Shown: positions 23,355-35,689, numbered from the stretch's first letter. The stretch: 64,000 bases of DNA from Globodera rostochiensis (GCA_018350325.1 JAEVLN010000024.1:589248-653247), one strand, 5' to 3'. Translations and numbers: made by a program. The notes: a model not told the origin generated them from the sequence alone.

Positions 23355-24428
23355 CTAAAAAAAATAGTCAGTCCATGGCTTTTAAACTAACAATATTAGT
23401 GCACTAAAAAATAATTTTGATTTTAATTTATATTAATATAACAAACATGTAAGATGAATTATTTTTGTATTTAAAAAAAATAAATTTCGGAGAATATCTT
23501 TACATAAAAATAGAAGAAGGAATCACAATAATTTTTAAAGTCAATAATGTAAAACTTTAACGACAATGAATATGACTACAAACTTAAAAACTTTTTATTA
23601 ACAAAAATTCAAAAGCATTTTATTATAATCAACTTAATTAAAATGATTAAAAATGAATGCAACAAAATTTTAAACCATTAAAATTTACTAAGAAATAAAG
23701 TATTTTACATAACATTGACAATTACTCAAATATAAAACTTTCTACAAGACTAATTAATAAACAAATAAAAATGAAATTTATTTAACAAAAACTTGTTTCA
23801 GATTAAGAGCTAATCAAACAAATCGACACTGAATGAATAAAAAACAAAGATCAAAAATAAATAAAATTAGCTAAAATCAAAGAATACTTAAATAATTCAG
23901 TACCAATACTCGAATAATATATAAAGAATAAGATTATTTGAAGGGAATACTTTAAAGTTATTTTAAAAAAATGAAACATTCAATTTTAAGTTAACTTTTG
24001 AATAAAAAGATCAAGAAATGCCATAAAAGAGGCTAAACCGAAGAGTGAAAGAGATTATTAAGGAACTAAGCGATATATTTGAAAAAATACCAAACAATGA
24101 TTATAAAGAAATAGAAAAAATATAATTGATCATAATAGCATAAAAGTATTGAATAATAAAGGAAATGCGGAGAGTATCCCAACATTATTGGTCGACCTGT
24201 CAAACATGTATTTTGAGAAAATCCTTTAATACCGCATATATTTTGTACATGAGCCGAAAGGAATATTTAATAAATTTATAAATAGGACTTTATTTGGGCG
24301 ATTCAAGCCGTCTATTAAAAACTGAATAAAACTAAATAAAAGCTATAAAAATCAATCTTTTAATAAGTAATGTTAAAAAATAAAACAAAATTTATTAAAC
24401 AACATTCAAATAAATAATACCAAAATTG

Positions 24429-24560
24429 AAACCTCAAAAAAACATTAACAATTCAAAAAAATTGAGCACCCCAAGATTGGCAGGAAACACTGTACAGGGA
24501 CAAAAAGTTCATAATTTAGGACCCCCAATTTAAACTGAGTTTAAATACTCAACATTTTAA
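24429..24560 (-). repeat. Repeat family F, inverted partner of 34360-34472
   Basis: The reverse complement matches 34360-34472, sharing TTTTAAAATGTTGA, TGGGGGTCCTAAA and TACAGTGTTTC, with about a dozen mismatches and small gaps. The intervening 10 kb is not inverted-repetitive, so these are dispersed copies and not the arms of one large palindrome. Confidence 0.7.
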
Positions 24561-25039
24561 AATTGATAATAATACATAAAAAAACACTTAGATCGAGCAA
24601 TGAATTGAGAGCGAATTATTTACAAATGCTCAACATATTTAATCGTGTTAGACAAAAAACTTAAAAATATGCATAATATGTAAATAAAATTTATAACCAA
24701 TTGCGACATTGTTATGTTCAAATAATCTTGAAATTCAAAAATAAAATAATTAAAACACAATTTTATTTGTATTAATACCGTATTTCCGAAAATATAGCTA
24801 AATAAGTAAATTAAAAAAACAACAATGTCATACATGACAATTTTTTCAACAAAATAGTTTCCAATTAAATATAACTTTTCCATTACAACACATTCGAATA
24901 CTAATGATTAAAAATAAGAAAATGAAGGCTAATAAATGAATTGAATTTTAATAGAACAAAATCTCGGTGGCCAGCGCTCTCTTGAAGAAATAAGATGCGC
25001 TTAGGAAAGAAATTCTTTAAAAAACTCTTAGAGATCGGC

Positions 25040-25100
25040 ACGTAATATGAGGATTTAAGTATCCTAATATTAAATAATATTTATTAACAAAAAATGAGAT
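25040..25100 (-). repeat. Fragment of repeat family A, inverted
   Basis: Reverse complement of about 1646-1708, sharing AATATTAGGATACTT and ATCCTCATATTA. Confidence 0.65.
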
Positions 25101-26093
25101 TGAGATCGTTAGAATTTATAAAAAATGAAGCTTTTTCAATAAAATTGCATGCACTAAATAAAACAATTTCCCTAAATTCAAAAAAATAGACGCTTTTAAA
25201 TAAAAAATAAAATGAATAAGTAGCTGCGCTTTAAGAATCTGGATGGCTGGGGATGCACGTGCGAGAAGAATGGAAAGCGTTAAAAAAACGACATTTATGT
25301 GATAAGACAACGCCATAATAAAACAAGAAGAGCTAAATAAAATTCATATGATAATTAATGGCAACAAAACAAAAAAATTATGAAATAAAATGTTATAATT
25401 AATATTTAAATAAATTTATAATAAAAATTGCTGAGTATATAACAAAACCAACGGAATAGAGAAAATAACAAAATTACGGCCTAAATAAGGACCAAACTAT
25501 GGAACAACAACATGGCGCAACTCAAAAAAGTGATAAAAATTAAATTTGCGACTTTTCTTAATTCGATAATTAACCTACTAAATCAAAAGAAAGAATTTCC
25601 ATACAATTATTTAAAATACACAAAATATAATAAATTAACAAAAATAAAAAAACATTGCAAATAATTACTAAATTGTTATTGAATATGTAAAACGCGCGCG
25701 CATTTTGAGTGATGACCGGTGCTCGCTTCACATTCAGCCGTTTGTGAGGGCAAGGAAATAAAGATATTATGAAACAAGAGAATTATTTAAATATGATGCC
25801 GATGACAGCATCAAAAAATAATCTCCTCAAAGCAAAAAAAGCATCATTGCGAAAGGCAATTAATCGATGAATTTATAACAACAAATTAATTTTAAACTAA
25901 CAACCAACGACCCCGATTTATTTTCATTCTTTCAAATGGCCAATATGCACATAACTTTTATAACCTTTGCATAAAAAGTTTTATGCGTTAAATTGACTAT
26001 AAAAAAGGTATATTTATAAATTTTTATTACAAAATTTAATATTAATTTTTCGTTAAGAAAGAAAAAACCGTTTGTTATTTATTTACCCACATC

Positions 26094-26864
26094 TACCGTA
26101 TATACTCTTGTAATTCCACCGGCGACATTATTTTTCAACTCCCTCAGAAAGGGTAGAGGTGGTGGTGGCGATATGTTCATCTATCACGAAAATTCTTCAC
26201 TTTTTCCTCACAATTTCCATATTTCAGCTGGCGAAAATTTTTTTGAGAAAAAGCCCAAAGGGTCCTTTTGTTTTGCAAAATTTGTAGTTTTTCACCCAAT
26301 TTTCTTAGCAAATTCCATCAAAAAAACACAAAAATTTGACTCCAAATTGATTTAGGAGAAAATTTTCTTCTGGAAAAATTCTTTAAAGAAAATCTATAAA
26401 AGCAGAAAAATAAAGCCCTAAAATCCAATTTTTTTAGAAAAAAATTCCTTAAGAAAAATGCAATAAACTCCAAAAATGCACCCCTAAAGATCGACTTTTT
26501 CAAATTTTTAAAATGCACCCCCTAAAATCCAATTTTTTTAGAAAAAATTCCTTAAGAAAAATGCAATAAACTCCAAAAATGCACCCCTAAAAATCGACTT
26601 TTAGCTCCTCCCGAAAAAAATTACTGGGTACAAACTTGAAACACACTCATAGGTTTTCACCATTACATCTCGTCAAATTTACCCAGTCGAACAGAAATGA
26701 TAAATTTGGATTTGTATGTGAAATGGGGGCGACATTATTAGAGGGGGTAACCGGCGACATTATTAGAGGGGGCGACACTATTTTTCAACCTCCTCAGAAA
26801 GGGCGACATTATTAGAGGTGGTGGCATTATTAGAGGGAGTGGAATTACAAGAGTATATACGGTA
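26094..26864. mobile_element. Tc1/mariner-like MITE, 771 bp, with 26-bp perfect TIRs
   Basis: The first 26 bases (26094-26119, beginning TACCGTATATACTCTTG) are the exact reverse complement of the last 26 (26839-26864). If the outer TA on each side is the duplicated target, the ends are ACCGTATATAC, typical of TA-inserting Tc1/mariner-like elements. The interior is non-coding. It holds several copies of a GGCGACATTATTAGAGG-like unit near both ends and a 104-bp tandem duplication. The open frames inside it on both strands follow from the repeats. Confidence 0.8.
26417..26610. repeat. 104-bp tandem duplication inside the mariner-like MITE
   Basis: The sequence from 26417 repeats from 26521 with a 104-bp period and few differences. 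It contains 'aaaaatgcacccctaaa', a motif also found at about 7741-7800 (inverted) inside the hAT MITE and at 45905-45920, so it may be a separate mobile fragment. Confidence 0.75.
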
Positions 26865-27034
26865 TTTCATATCAAAAAAGAAAAGATTCAATACTTTTAT
26901 TGAAAATGTTTTATACACCTAAAAACTTATATTTGGCTTTTTTTGATGCCGATCAATAAAAATGAGATGATTTGACTACAGTTCGCCACTCAATTTAATT
27001 ACATATTTTTAATTGTATATTTATTACCGAAGAG

Positions 27035-27142
27035 ATGACAGTCGACGTCTTCGAGATGACAGTCGACGTCTTCTTCACAGTGGAGCATTCAAGAATTGCA
27101 TACACTATTAAAATATTAACTACTTATTTAGACAAGCAAATC
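27035..27142 (+). other. Small ORF with an in-frame 21-bp tandem duplication
   Basis: The 21-bp unit GAGATGACAGTCGACGTCTT+C occurs twice back to back (27032-27052 and 27053-27073) without a mismatch. The frame opened by the ATG at 27035 continues for 35 codons to TAG at 27140-27142, so the duplication repeats the heptapeptide EMTVDVF in frame. Sequence after the repeat is AT-rich but open. It may be an exon fragment or a chance frame; I cannot assign a function. Confidence 0.3.
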
Positions 27143-27672
27143 TAGGTGAAGTGGCATTGTGATAATTATATAAAACTAATAATAAATAAACTTTAAACAA
27201 TTTATAATAAAATTTAAAAATGTTTAATTAAATTAGATATAGGCAAAAAACTATAAAATCAACAATGTAAATCTTTGTTTCAAAAACTCAACATTGCGCC
27301 ATGTAGATGAGGGCGCGGGTTTCGTTCGCCGCGCGTTGCTTGCGGCATAATGGAACGCAATATTAAGAAACAATTTAAATTTTAAAAAACTCATTGGTTT
27401 TCAATGCAATAAAATATCAATAATTAATCATAAATTAATTGCGATTAAATGTGTATATAAATTAACAATAATATTTAGATGTTATTTTATCTAGTCAAAT
27501 TAAGGTTCAGAATGATTAAAAGATCAAAATAATTTTGAAACAAAGCAAAATTTGTTTAAAAATATTATTTTCGATTTATTATTCCTTCTTGCAATTAAAT
27601 ATCGTTACCGAATTAAAAATTATAAGCAAAATTTATAAACTTACTGATTACAATAATCAATTTAAATAAAAT

Positions 27673-27783
27673 TTAACATTTTTTCCGGCCGACAAGCACC
27701 TTCGGATGTTGATAGAGATGAAGCAATTTCCAAAAAGTGGCGAACCACCTCACGTTTTCAGCAGCAGAGGCAGAACGTTTCTT
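27673..27783 (-). other. Exon-like island, candidate terminal exon
   Basis: On the minus strand an acceptor-like AAATTAG ends just before 27783, and 36 open codons follow to TAA at 27673-27675. The peptide includes ENVRWFATFWKLLHLYQHPK, is rich in aromatic and basic residues and is not AT-driven. No family is recognised. Internal GT sites after ENV and after HPK could also serve as donors, so the exon may be shorter. Confidence 0.3.
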
Positions 27784-28877
27784 CTAATTTGCATTTATTG
27801 GTTGGAAAAGTTGAATAAAGAAAGTTTCATTGCCATGTTAAGTTTAACATCAATCCAAAACTAATTAATAAAACTTTGATTCATATTTAAATAAAATGAG
27901 TTTAAAATACTCAAAATTTAAAAAGTAAATATAAAATAATAAATGGAAACTTAGTTCAAAAAAATTGAATTGAGAAACAATACCACATATAATATGACAT
28001 CGGTGTAATAATTAAAATCTTGATTTCTATAATGTGTGAGATACTTCATAACCAAGGCACACAATTTTATGACACATCACTTGAATGATTTAATTAAGGT
28101 GCACAACAAAAAAACAAAAAAATTAATTAATTATCTCTCTCACTCTAACCATGATATTTATGTGCTAAAAACTCATATTGTGCCTAAACCGACACGATAA
28201 TCTATTAAACATATAATGTTTTATCATAAAATTAAATTTTATAAACAAATCTCAATTCACTAAAATAAATTAATGAAATATACCAACATTGTGTATACCC
28301 GGCATTTAATACATAAGTGAATTATTAAAAAATAGCAAATATGATCTTTTCAAATCTTTTTAAATACAAATTAGCATAAATATAACTTCCGATTATCTCG
28401 ATTAATTTAAATATTGTTTAAGGTTATTGGCCAAAACTTTATTCAAAAATAAATATGCAAAAAGTTAAATAGATATTGCCTTTATGAATGAACATTAAAT
28501 TAACCAAAAAAAAACATTCGCAACTATTTGAACAGATAATAACAGATATTCAGTGCCAAATTTGGGGTTAACGACCAAAGTAATACAAAGAAAATATTAA
28601 TAAAAATTTAAAATTTGATTAAGCCAATTTTTCTAAAAGAATTTAATATCATGCAAACCAGTGATATAGACCCAAAATTGGTGGAGATTCATTAAATGGA
28701 ATAAAAACTTTGATTAGTTTTATTGTTTAATATAAAATACTTTTAAACTTTATAATCCAACTAATAATGTAAAATAATTTAAATAACAATTTACATTATG
28801 ATATTCTTTTTAATCGGCCATCATGATGTATGGAAGAAAGAGAAGATTGCTAATAATTTCAATCGCTAAAGTTTTGC

Positions 28878-28991
28878 TTAAAACAAAACATTACAATAAT
28901 TCGGAATATTTGCGGAGGATGTCCGTTTTTTCTGAGCCAGAGCGGGATTCGCTGCGTGCGAACGGTTCAGCAGCCTGGTGAGGGAGTTCAT
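28878..28991 (-). other. Small ORF of 37 codons, unknown
   Basis: An ATG-to-stop frame on the minus strand starts MNSLTRLLNRSHAANPALAQ in a GC-rich patch. The opposite strand is also open here, with its own ATG at 28919 and a donor-like CTG|GTGAGG at 28977, so the strand of any real exon is uncertain. Confidence 0.2.
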
Positions 28992-30956
28992 TTTACACCA
29001 TTTTAGAAAATTATATCAACACAATAAAGAAAAATAAAAATGTATATTATCAATCTAAACATTAAATATATTTTACAAGACAACATCTAAACTTTTCGAG
29101 TGATTAAGCGCCTATGATACTTTTATTAAAAAATGAGGGCATTTTAGAAAAAAATCTATTATAAAATAAACTAAATTAAAAATAACACTTTATTAAATAA
29201 ACATTATTTTTGAAAAGTACTCCTATAACTTTTGTAAATTTTTAAACAAAAATATTAAAAAAATCATGTATTCGGCAGCCCAAACAACCAAACGACTTAA
29301 ATCCTTTGTCTGCCGTGTGATCAGTTTTTTAGAATTAAATTGTAACGTAAAGCCTTGAATTCTTTAAAATATGTTTAGGTAAATAATCAAAAAATCTAAT
29401 AAATATAAAAAAAACAAGATTCAATATTTTTTTGTTATATATTCCAATCAACATTTTTATGACTGTTAAATAACATTAAATATTTTGAATTTAATAATCC
29501 GTAATATTTTTATGAAATCTTAAGATGCTCAAAGATAATATATTTTTAAATCCCCCTTTTTTACTAAATGTAATTAAAGTACTCTTTACATATAAAACAT
29601 CGTGAATAAAAATTAACAACTAATAAATATCAATTTAAAAAATGTAATATATATCTATAAAGAATTATTGGTTGTATTAATACCAAAGAATCATAAAGAT
29701 TTTTAAAGTTTACAAAAAATTTAAGCAAAACATGGTTATCAAAAAATAAAAGATTTTTAATAACAAATGCTCTAATTTTTTATTTAAAAGCATAAAATAA
29801 AAATTCTTTGAATACTAAAACTTTGATTTTAAAAAATATTTCATTTTTGCCAACGGTAAGGCGTTCGTGTGCACAATATAATGCATGTTTTAATGGAAAT
29901 ATTAATTAAATTAGCCTTAATGTGGATGAATTAAAAACTTAATTTTACATTATTTAAATCGCTTACAATAAAAATACAAAAATAAAATTTGATAAAAATT
30001 GCTATTATAAAATATCCGTGGAAAAGGTAAGGCGCGAAAAAGTGAAAACTTCAAGAAATATGCGGCCACAAGTGCGATTTACCTCGACCGCGCCAACCGA
30101 CCATTTTAGCTTATTAAGGGAAATTGCTTACCGATTGCCAGAACCGAATTAACGAAATTATAGAATATTTCTGGAAATTTAAAGGTAGTAATAACGCCAA
30201 ATTTCATTAAAATTTATTTTTAATTGAAAAGCTTTTATCAAAATAAAAGTCACTCTTTTCACATGTGACCAATGTGGGAGAAAACGTTGTCAGTTTATTT
30301 CTTAAAAATCACAAATTAAAATAAGCAAAGAAAAAAATATTAAATTTTTAGAAATTATATTAGAATTTTAAGCTAAAAATAAATAGCTCATCAAGAATAT
30401 GGTCAGTCTGTGAACTAAATTTTGTAATTGATTTTTTACAAAGATAATTAAGTTATCTTGGTGAGTATTTGTTTTATTCAACCTTATTATTCGAACGCTA
30501 CATTTGAATGTTTGTTAATAGTAATTTCATAATTGCGAAACATTATTAATGGTTTTTGGTTTAATGTTAAACTTTTTTGGTTTAATATTTAAATAACTTC
30601 AATTTAACTGTGTCTTGGAATAAAGTAAAAACACCAAATAAATGTCATTTGAAAATATTTTGTAGTAATTAAATATGATTTTGTTTATAAATTTCTTAAT
30701 TATTGTTTTTTAATAATATTTTAAGTCCTTCATTACCCACTTCTTACAATGTATTTTATTGCCTTTTAAAACAATTAAATTAATTAAGGTTTTTGTTATA
30801 ATCCTAAATTTATTTGTTTGAATTGGTATACTATTATTTTTTTAACATTTAGTCAATTTTGTATATTTTGACAATACCTGAATGAATCTCGTCTTTAAAT
30901 TTAAAATGTAATTTAAATGATGATTTTAATTTATAAAAATTTTTGTTTTTGTCATA

Positions 30957-31088
30957 CATTTTTTATCGATCAAAATAAATTTTAAACGTCAGATCAGACA
31001 AATCTGCCACTAAATACATGTATATATTAAGTGCATACCCATTTTTTATCGATCAAAATAATTTTGTAAACGTCAGATCAGACAAATA
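30957..31088. repeat. Two direct copies of a ~47-bp unit
   Basis: The unit ATTTTTTATCGATCAAAATA... ACGTCAGATCAGACAAAT occurs at 30957-31002 and again at 31040-31088, separated by 37 bases, with small differences. Confidence 0.7.
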
Positions 31089-31224
31089 AATTGAAAGCGC
31101 CTCACAATAATTTATTCACCTATTATTTTCTTGAACAATATAACGGCAAATAATTCGAAAGCGCCGCCGAAAAATATTTACCTATTATTTGCTTCTACCA
31201 CCCCCCTATTGTTCGCTCTCGACG

Positions 31225-31452
31225 ATGAAGGCGATTACATTTTTAGTAACTTTAATGTTATCTGCACAGCAAATTTTAATTTGTGGCATTAGAATTGAAG
31301 AAATGCATCGAATCAAGGCGCAAAAAATTTGGTTGAGCTGTATTTTAAGAAAGAAATAAAAACACGCGGAGATTTATTGGAAAAATTGGACGAAAATTGG
31401 TATTGAACTTAGCCTAAGGACTTTGGATAGACATCTGGCTAAAAGGATAATG
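31225..31452 (+). pseudogene. Possible transposase-type helix-turn-helix relic
   Basis: A 44-codon ATG frame (31225-31359) is followed in other frames by segments reading KKEIKTRGDLLEKLDENWY and then GIELSLRTLDRHLAKRIM. The pattern of a leucine-rich helix followed by 'hydrophobic-S-x-RTL-x-R-x-L' is typical of the N-terminal helix-turn-helix of many DDE transposases and integrase-like proteins. At least two frame changes and a stop are needed, so it cannot be an intact gene. The first frame alone also resembles a short secreted peptide, which I consider less likely. Confidence 0.3.
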
Positions 31453-31560
31453 GAAAATTTACTAACTACATCATTTCTGAATTATATTTTTATATATTTG
31501 TTAATAAAATTTTAATTCCTTTTGTTCGATAAAAATGTGTATATATTTATATATATATAG

Positions 31561-31680
31561 TGGCGAATTTACGAAACTCCCTGGCGAATTTACGAAACGC
31601 CCATAATGGCGCATTTACGAAACGCCCCTTGATGGCGAATTTACGAAACGCCCATGGTGGCAGTTTTTACGAAACGACCC
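31561..31680 (+). repeat. Five-unit minisatellite of TGGCGAATTTACGAAACGCCC
   Basis: Units start at 31561, 31582, 31607, 31633 and 31658. Each is 21-26 bp long, with a conserved first 21 bases except in the last. Spacers are zero to five bases. GGCG and CGCC at the unit ends make each unit a short imperfect hairpin. The spacers are far too short for a CRISPR array. Confidence 0.8.
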
Positions 31681-31716
31681 AGCACGGTTTAAGACCAATG
31701 TTTTGTTAGCCGAAAA

Positions 31717-32001
31717 ATGTTATTCCGCAATTTCTCGAATCGTAGTAAAATTGGTGTGCATTTTTTGGAGATGTCAAGCTATGGCTTTTACTATGATTTT
31801 CAATTTCAAGCATTTCAAGAATTTTACATTTTGCTTTTTAAAAGAAAACCAGTAAGAATTTGTGTTTTCCAATTTTTGATCTACCAAATTAAATTAATTA
31901 ATGATTTTGTTAATGATTATAATTTTATCATAAAAAAATTAGTTTATCCAAAAAATCTTTACCCAAGAATCATATCCGTTCGTCTCCTGCGGAGCTTTTA
32001 A
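31717..32001 (+). CDS. Hypothetical ORF, 94 codons, doubtful
   Basis: An ATG-initiated frame begins 37 bases after the minisatellite. The product is rich in F, Y, I, K and N, as expected from AT-rich DNA read by chance, and no domain, signal peptide or splice evidence supports it. It is the longest ATG-initiated frame outside the GC-richer blocks. I keep it as a low-confidence entry only because of its length. Confidence 0.12.
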   Translation: MLFRNFSNRSKIGVHFLEMSSYGFYYDFQFQAFQEFYILLFKRKPVRICVFQFLIYQIKLINDFVNDYNFIIKKLVYPKNLYPRIISVRLLRSF

Positions 32002-32889
32002 AAGAAATCATTGTTGTTTATTTTATAATGTTGTTTTGCCGTGTCGAATGTTGATAGTTAGAAAAAGATTATCAACATTATTAAGCCTTGGATTATTAGC
32101 ATTATCATGTATAAATTAATACCAATTTGCTTTATAATTAATTGCAATAAAAGACAAAAATTATTTTCAGCATCGACTATTTTAATTTTAAATTTTTTGA
32201 TTAATTATCTAATGGAAGAATTAAGCCAAATGTAACACAAAAAATTATAGCTATTGGATCTCATTTTTGGTTTTTTTGTTTTAGTTGAATATTAATTTAG
32301 AATAGTGAATTTGTTGAAGCTTCGGCTAGAACACAAATAAATTTTATGGTATAACATTAAGATTGTTATAATGCTACAAATGTTTTTCAGATATATATCG
32401 TTAAATTTATTGTTTATTTACATTAAACGTGAGTTTGGTCCTGGAAAATTCCCGAATTTGGTTTAGATGGGCCAGCTTCACGCTCTGTTTGTCTTATTGG
32501 AAGCATTATAAATGGTTTTAAAAAGGCAATCAACAAAAAGTGCATTAACTTATTAAATTTCGCTTTGTTTTGGTTTTTGTTTCATTATTTTTTTACATTT
32601 ATCGCTATATTTTCAAACATGGTTATTTATTTAAAAAAAGTATTTTTTAAATGAAATGCTTGTTTTTTAAAATTTCAAAAGAATGCATGGCAAATTTCTA
32701 TTTTATGTGTTTCATGATTTTTTATAGTTTAAACTTTCTCTTGAGCAATTTAAAATTTATTTAGTCGGAAATAATATTAGTAAAAACTACCAAAACATCG
32801 TTTTGATGTATCACATGCTCCTATTTGTTGACAAGAATTTGGTTTTTATTGAAAAATATAAATTTTCAAAAGATCTTCAAATTGAATGA

Positions 32890-33051
32890 AAGTGGAATCA
32901 TCATGAATGCGAATTAGCAGCAACTCAAAAAGCGGGGGCTAAACACGTTGAGCATTTTGAACACCTCAAGGCCTTCTGTACGTCATGCTTTGTGCTAGTG
33001 AAAACCCGCAAAAGGCGTGCACCGGATGGCAGAGTAACAGAAGCTGTTTAA
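32890..33051 (+). other. Exon-like island ending in TAA
   Basis: Fifty-three open codons from 32890 end at TAA (33049-33051). The peptide contains AKHVEHFEHLKAFCTSCFVL followed by a basic stretch with KTRKRRAPDG. GC content and codon balance exceed those of the flanks. The frame is closed upstream by TGA at 32887 and an AG sits at 32891-32892, so it could be a terminal exon. The spaced C-x-x-C and H-x-x-H residues are suggestive but match no finger pattern I can name. Confidence 0.3.
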
Positions 33052-35458
33052 AGAGCAGCGGTTTTTGTGTTTTATAATGTTTGTAATGAATACCTAATAT
33101 GTTGACATTTTGAAAATGTATTAAAAAATTCAATTTTCATATCAATAAAATCAAATAAATGACAATAATGAATTAAAATTATAATTTGGTTGCATTTTTA
33201 ACAAAAAGTTTTATAATGTTTAATAATTTTATTTTACTCTGCAATACTTTAAAAATTTTGTGTATACCCGGGGCAGCATAAACGCCGGGACACCTTGATG
33301 ATATGCGAGTCATACAGATCAACGCATTCGAACATATACATTTAAAAAAAATATTTTGTTAATCAAATGTCATTAAACATCTTATTATCCATTCAAACTT
33401 ATTATTTTTTAATCAGATTAAAAAAGATTTATTTAAATCATTATCGACAAATTATTTTTTAAATATTTAGCGTCACAGCTCATAAATTACTTTAATTTAA
33501 TTGTTTTGTATATATTTTATGTTTTGTTACGCTTTTATCCATTCAACTTTTTTTAAGACAGCAGCCAATACTAAAATATATTATAATCAATAGACTTTAA
33601 AAAAATGTTCTATATAAAATTTTTTTAATTGAGAATATATATTACTTTAAATACATTTTTTGTTGTTGTTTTTTATGCTTTTAAAGAATGTAATTTATTT
33701 AACATGAGGGAAGAAATTAATGGAATCAAAGCGTTCTGAACAATTTCCTTCTTTTTTATTATTGTGAATTGTTTTACCAATTTTTATTTGTAACCATTTA
33801 TTTAGTTAGATTTATTTGTTAATTTATTTTTGAATATTTTTTGTTAATCTTTGTTTTTTGTTATTCTTTCAGATAAGCTATTAAAATAGTTTTTCCAATT
33901 GACATTATATTATATATATGTTTGAATTATGTCGCATGGCATTAGACTTAGATTCGTTCTTTTGTCAAAAATTAAAAGACTCAAAAAAATTAAAAATTTA
34001 AATAGTTTTCCGCATACACCCCTCATCTGATACTTATTTTGCATTTAATTTTTGATTTTTATATACAAATTTAAAAGTTATCAAGAATGTTTTGATAATT
34101 ACAAAATGAACTTAATATAATGTAATTAATTTTAATTTTTGAGAAGATTAGGGAAAAAAGGTAGTGATTAGATAAATTTAAATTGTTGTATAAAAAAATT
34201 AGAATTACTTATTCGGTATATTATTTCTATTAAAAATACATCGTTTGGCTTAGTTTTGGCTAAACAATTTTGTAGATCTATATTTCTTTGTGTTTTAATT
34301 ATTTTGAAAAGGGTCCCTGATTCTGAAAAAAGTTTTTATGTAGACAATGTTTATTAACTTTTAAAATGTTGAATAAATTGGGGGTCCTAAAAATTATGAA
34401 TTCTTTGTCCCAGTACAGTGTTTCTTGCCAATCGTGGGGTGAACAGAATTGTTAATGTTGTTTTTGAGGTTAAATTCTTTATTTGGTCATTTCTTGATAT
34501 TTTTCAATAATTAAAAAGGGTTTTTTATTTATTAATTAGCTTTTCAGTCAAACTTTGGTTATGATGATGAGTTACTTTTATTATAGAACAGTCATATTTG
34601 ATATTTTTATAATTTTTGATTTATCACTTGCAGTTTTTGATATTGGTATTAATTATTTTGTAACTTAAGATGTTGAGTTTGGATACATATTTCTCCACCT
34701 CGCACAATTCACCCAAATCTGCTTTTCTCAAGAACGGCTCTGAGAGTCAGTTTATAAACTTCTTTTAATGTTTACTTTTTTTATTTTATATTAATTCATC
34801 AATTTCTGAATCAATCCCATTGACCAAAATATGGCCTATTTGATATAAATAAGCTTTGGATTTATATTTTTATGCGCTGTATGGGTTTTAGAAACTGTTT
34901 ATTTAAATGTTTTAAATAATAATTTTATTAAACGTACGATTTAAAACCATTATGAAAGCAATTAATTCGTGTCTTTAAGTTTACTGTTGGTTTTAAAACT
35001 ATTTAGTAAAATATTTTATTGCTAAGATATTCAACCATTATCTGATAATTAATTAAAACTCTGTATTGGTGATGGCGAACTGCAACACTTTACGCACGAA
35101 AATTAAATACTGTTTATCATTATTATGGCAACATTTTTATTTTATTTTATTAAATATTATAATTAAAATGGTTTTTTATTCTTATTATTATAATTATCTG
35201 TGTGAGAGGTCTGAATATTGCATTTTATTATTTTTTCTATACAGTAAAATTGCCATACACCTTTGCTTTATTTTTTACTATTGATTTATAATCTTTTTAT
35301 TTGTTTCCTTTTATTTGTGATGTATTTATTTAGAGAGTACTTTAATTTTAATAGAAAAATAGAGGGATACTTTAAAAAATATACAATCTTTAGTAAAAAT
35401 CTAAAAATTTGATGATCTTTATGTATATTATTTTAATTTATTCAAATAATACGGCGGG
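33052..35458. other. AT-rich DNA with one coding-like speck
   Basis: Mostly featureless. A GC-richer patch at 33262-33345 contains a 28-codon minus-strand ATG frame with an internal AAG|GTGTCC donor-like site. The family F repeat at 34360-34472 is listed separately. Confidence 0.45.
34360..34472 (+). repeat. Repeat family F, partner of 24429-24560
   Basis: Inverted relative to the copy at 24429-24560; see that entry for the shared motifs. Confidence 0.7.
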
Positions 35459-35560
35459 TTTATTATTGAATAAAAATCCGTAACGTTCCAAAATTCATAT
35501 CCGGATATCCGTTCGCGGATATCCGAATTATTTAAAAATCACTAGAGTTTTCTTCAAGGT
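35459..35560. repeat. Short TATCCGGATATCCG palindrome island
   Basis: The core at about 35499-35526 is made of ATCCGGATATCCG and CGGATATCCG palindromes, the same theme as 20640-20769. No terminal repeats are visible. Confidence 0.45.
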
Positions 35561-35689
35561 TCGAGCGAATTTTTTCAGATCGCATTATCGTCTGATTAAA
35601 ATTAAATTGAAATTATAGGTATTGACTTAACAAGAACATTTTAAAGTAAAAGATTGAACTTTTGATGTTTGTTAATCAATTTTTTGAAA

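Larger units (their letters stand above)
22491..26093. other. AT-rich DNA with scattered coding-like patches
   Basis: Apart from the exon-like island at 23206-23354, the inverted repeat at 24429-24560 and the family A fragment at 25040-25100, this is low-complexity AT-rich sequence. A minus-strand ATG frame from 25316 begins with a hydrophobic, signal-peptide-like segment (MALSYHINVVFLTLSILLAR) but soon degenerates into AT-driven codons. I regard it as unproven. Confidence 0.45.
27143..30956. other. AT-rich DNA with a few short coding-like patches
   Basis: Beyond the two small minus-strand patches listed at 27673-27783 and 28878-28991, GC-richer specks occur at 27295-27355 and 30060-30110. 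The latter contains, on the minus strand, an ATG and seven codons followed by a GTAAAT donor. None is long enough to call. Confidence 0.4.

Noticed and set aside
26173..26518. Open frames on both strands inside the mariner-like MITE
   Set aside because: Low-complexity K/F-rich products generated by the element's A/T tracts; no transposase motif.
31561..31680. CRISPR-like array
   Set aside because: Spacers are zero to five bases, the units vary and the context is eukaryotic. It is a minisatellite.
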